The notes beneath the pieces are model-generated. The model searched no databases. It was not told where the DNA came from and saw only the letters and a program-made list of their open reading frames with translations. The translations under genes were made by a program, and so were the position numbers. Below, piece by piece: positions 61,950 to 64,000 of a DNA stretch of 64,000 bases (position 1 is its first letter; each line of letters begins with the position of its first letter). The DNA is from Phycisphaerae bacterium (lineage in GTDB: Bacteria; Planctomycetota; Phycisphaerae; Phycisphaerales; SM1A02), in contig PBAY01000044.1 of NCBI GenBank assembly GCA_002717655.1, positions 1 through 64,000 on the forward strand, written 5' to 3'.

Positions 61950-64000
61950 ATGGCCGAACATCCGGCCTGGAACAAGGAGGTTCCGGGCGATCGTGAACGA
62001 GAGACCCTCTTGGGATCAGGTGATCCTGTGTCTGCACAGGCTCAGCAGTCGTGGATGCGGCGTTGGTGGCCTCTTGGACTTGTCCTGACGGCAACACTGG
62101 CCCTTGCGACCACGGTGATGATTCACATGATCAGTGGTCCACGCGCGCCGGATGAGATTTTCAGCGAAGTCAACGCGGCCTTGGCTGAGGGTCGTTTCGA
62201 AGATGCTGTATCAGGCCTTCATGAGTTTCGTGGCCCAGCCAAGGACATCAGCGGAGAATCCAAGGTCCATCAGGCGGAGTACCACGCACTTGCTGCTGCA
62301 GTCATTCGAGCCAGGCAGGATCAGTCGGCAGGCTGGCAGCCGGCCAACGCTGAACGAATCATCAATCATCTTGAATCCGCCCAGAAATTGAATTGGATCC
62401 TGAGTCCAGCTGACTGGGAGAATCTGGGTCAGGCACGGGTACAGGTGGGTGAAATTGCCGGAGCTCAGGCGGTGGTCGAGATGCTGTTGGCACAGTCTGA
62501 TTCGGAGTCCAATACTGGGGTACGGGATCAGAATCTTCCCCTGAAACTTCTGGCAGTACGAAAATCTCTGGCAACCCATGCCGACGCGCATCCGGAGATG
62601 GATGCTGATCGACGTATCGTCCTCTTTTCAGGCCTTCGCGATGATCCAGAGGCCATGCTGGATGATCTGGCCTGGGCGTCAGCATGTATTGCGAAGGTAC
62701 GTCTTGATCAAGGTGATCCGGCAGCCGCTTCGTTGGGCCTTCACCGGGATATTCGCCGTCTGGAAGCTCGTGGAGGTGCGGCATCCGCCAAGTTGCTGGT
62801 CCTTCTCGGGCGTGCTCAACGAGACTTGGCCCATCTGGAAACTGCTGAGCAGACCTTGCGAAGAGGGCTTCAGCTGGCAAGTGTGGCTGATCCAGTTCGC
62901 GGAGAAGCCATGGTTCTGCTGGGTGATCTTGAAGGTCTTCGTGGCAATCTGGAGCAGGCCCATGCCTGGTATGTCCAGGCCATGGAGTCTTATCCCGCGG
63001 GACCAGGCATGATTGCCGCCATCATGGGCCGCGGGCGGATGGCGGACCAGCTTGATGATCCGCTCACTGCTTTGGATGACTTTTCCGAGGTTGCCAGAAG
63101 ATTGGCCCGAGGTGATCGGCACCGTGATGTTACGACCACATCTCTGGAGTCGGTCTTGCTCGATCGATTTGAATCAGCATTGACGCAAGGTAAGACCGAA
63201 CATGCACTTGAACTGGCTCGCCTTGCAGCGGGATTGCGGTCGGATGACCAACGAAGTTCTCACGTTTCTACTGCTTTGGCGGTAGCCGCCAGTCAGGTTG
63301 CAGCAGAGCGTACCGCTGTTTTGATTGAGGAAGCCGATGGGCTTGATGAAGAGGTCGAGTCCGCTCGATGGTCTGACATTGCAGATTTGCATGAAGAAGC
63401 GGGCGAATCTCATCTGGCCGCAGCCATTGCAATCCAGCAATCAGGAGCGCCTCAGGATCAATGGGCGGAATCGATGTATCAGGCAGGTGTCCATCTCGAT
63501 GCTGCGGGCCGTCAGCAGGATGCCGCTTCGATCTTCCGTGACTATGTTCAGGCTAGAGATGAACGGGATCCGATTCGAATCGATGCGATGTTCCGACTGG
63601 CTCAAGCCCTGGAGGCTGAGCTGTCATGGGAAGAGGCGGCAGATTGGTACGACCGGCTGATCGAGGCTCACCCTCAAAGTGCGCAGGCAACGGGATCCTA
63701 CGTTCCGTCGGCAAGAAGTCTTCTTGCGCTGGGCCGAATTGATGAGGCTCGATGCCGCCTTCAGTCAGTAATCGATGGAGACACGGCGCTTCGTCCGGGT
63801 GCGATCGACTATCGGGATACGCTCGTCATGCTTGGTCGAATGTGCTCCACTGCTGGAGAATATCCTGAGGCGATCGGGCATCTTCAGGAAGCGGCAGATC
63901 GTTGGCCGGACCATCCAAGAACCGTTGCCGTGCTGTTTGATGTCGCATCAGCTCGCCGTTCACTAGGCGTGGAAATCAGTCGTCGGCTGCTTGAAGAGAC
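61950..64000 (+). CDS. membrane-anchored TPR protein, 3' end cut by the window
   Basis: The frame opens at ATG 61950, directly after an in-frame TGA, and stays open to the window end (683 complete codons). The start is MAEHPAWNKEVPGDRERETLLGSG (cytosolic), followed by one transmembrane segment (WWPLGLVLTATLALATTVMIHMI, about residues 39-61). The remainder is TPR-like helical repeats: LAEGRFEDAVSGLHEF, AAASLGLHRDIRRLEARGG, LETAEQTLRRGLQLA, LEQAHAWYVQAMESYP, and more to the end. AAAGGGG lies about 9 nt before the ATG. It is likely a scaffold facing the periplasm; partner unknown. Confidence 0.85.
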   Translation, partial: MAEHPAWNKEVPGDRERETLLGSGDPVSAQAQQSWMRRWWPLGLVLTATLALATTVMIHMISGPRAPDEIFSEVNAALAEGRFEDAVSGLHEFRGPAKDISGESKVHQAEYHALAAAVIRARQDQSAGWQPANAERIINHLESAQKLNWILSPADWENLGQARVQVGEIAGAQAVVEMLLAQSDSESNTGVRDQNLPLKLLAVRKSLATHADAHPEMDADRRIVLFSGLRDDPEAMLDDLAWASACIAKVRLDQGDPAAASLGLHRDIRRLEARGGAASAKLLVLLGRAQRDLAHLETAEQTLRRGLQLASVADPVRGEAMVLLGDLEGLRGNLEQAHAWYVQAMESYPAGPGMIAAIMGRGRMADQLDDPLTALDDFSEVARRLARGDRHRDVTTTSLESVLLDRFESALTQGKTEHALELARLAAGLRSDDQRSSHVSTALAVAASQVAAERTAVLIEEADGLDEEVESARWSDIADLHEEAGESHLAAAIAIQQSGAPQDQWAESMYQAGVHLDAAGRQQDAASIFRDYVQARDERDPIRIDAMFRLAQALEAELSWEEAADWYDRLIEAHPQSAQATGSYVPSARSLLALGRIDEARCRLQSVIDGDTALRPGAIDYRDTLVMLGRMCSTAGEYPEAIGHLQEAADRWPDHPRTVAVLFDVASARRSLGVEISRRLLEE

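Noticed and set aside
1-64000. tRNA, rRNA, CRISPR arrays, insertion sequences, integrase or phage genes
   Set aside because: I looked for T-loop motifs, regular short repeats, transposase motifs and terminal inverted repeats, and found none that hold up.

Overview
The window reads as chromosomal DNA of a planctomycete of the class Phycisphaerae. This is inference from several signals. A secreted carboxypeptidase ends in the dockerin-like CPGD...DVLALLAAFG...DILIVIASWG tail that is typical of that class. Another secreted protein has a PEP-CTERM-like end of the PAPAT...RRRS type. There is a histone-H1-like mini-protein, a Tat-exported Gfo/Idh/MocA oxidoreductase, genes for the lipopolysaccharide (LPS) heptose core (so an outer membrane), an archaeal/eukaryal-type prolyl-tRNA synthetase, and many secreted proteins with no obvious family. 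I see no tRNA, rRNA, CRISPR array, insertion sequence or prophage.

Layout. 1-8565 (+) is a tight run: two TPR proteins, then histidine kinase, single-domain response regulator, GAF/HD-GYP protein, STAS protein, and the type II secretion/type IV pilus ATPase and inner-membrane platform; most junctions are 4-nt overlaps. 8.6-10.4 kb (-) holds a PEP-CTERM-like protein and a dihydrouridine synthase. 10.6-18 kb (+) holds dnaK, a bleomycin-hydrolase-type peptidase, the dockerin-tailed carboxypeptidase and the oxidoreductase. 18-26 kb mixes housekeeping genes on both strands: a UbiA prenyltransferase, proS, manA, a FabZ-like dehydratase, a 59-codon histone-like gene, purB, and a second UbiA-like protein. 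26-31 kb is an envelope region: plsY, an O-antigen ligase/polymerase, a WaaP-like kinase, a GT9 heptosyltransferase, gmhB and an SDR. 31-38.4 kb (+) is lysS, a transglutaminase-like protein, nnrD, a YhaM-like nuclease, a GT2 enzyme and an unknown protein.

40-54.4 kb is one fused S10-spc-alpha ribosomal protein cluster from rpsJ to rplQ with secY, infA, rpmJ and rpoA. It lacks rpmD, adk, map and rpsD. A good sigma70-type promoter lies upstream of rpsJ, and there are structured spacers before rplD, rpsK and rpoA. pheS (without pheT) and tyrS follow. 56.9-58.8 kb (-) encodes a c-di-AMP cyclase (CdaA) and its CdaR/YbbR partner. 58.9-64 kb (+) is a run of membrane and lipoprotein genes of unknown role, ending in a TPR protein cut by the window edge.

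The observations I rate highest are: (i) several genes have a TANNNT -10 box exactly 6 nt before the start codon and no Shine-Dalgarno, which suggests leaderless mRNAs; (ii) CdaA has DLG in place of the catalytic DGA motif; (iii) a short AT-rich spacer next to purB can form two mutually exclusive long hairpins, like an attenuator; (iv) S14 and L36 have lost zinc ligands; (v) L17 carries a long acidic tail; and (vi) a 213-nt structured spacer sits inside the ribosomal operon before rplD.
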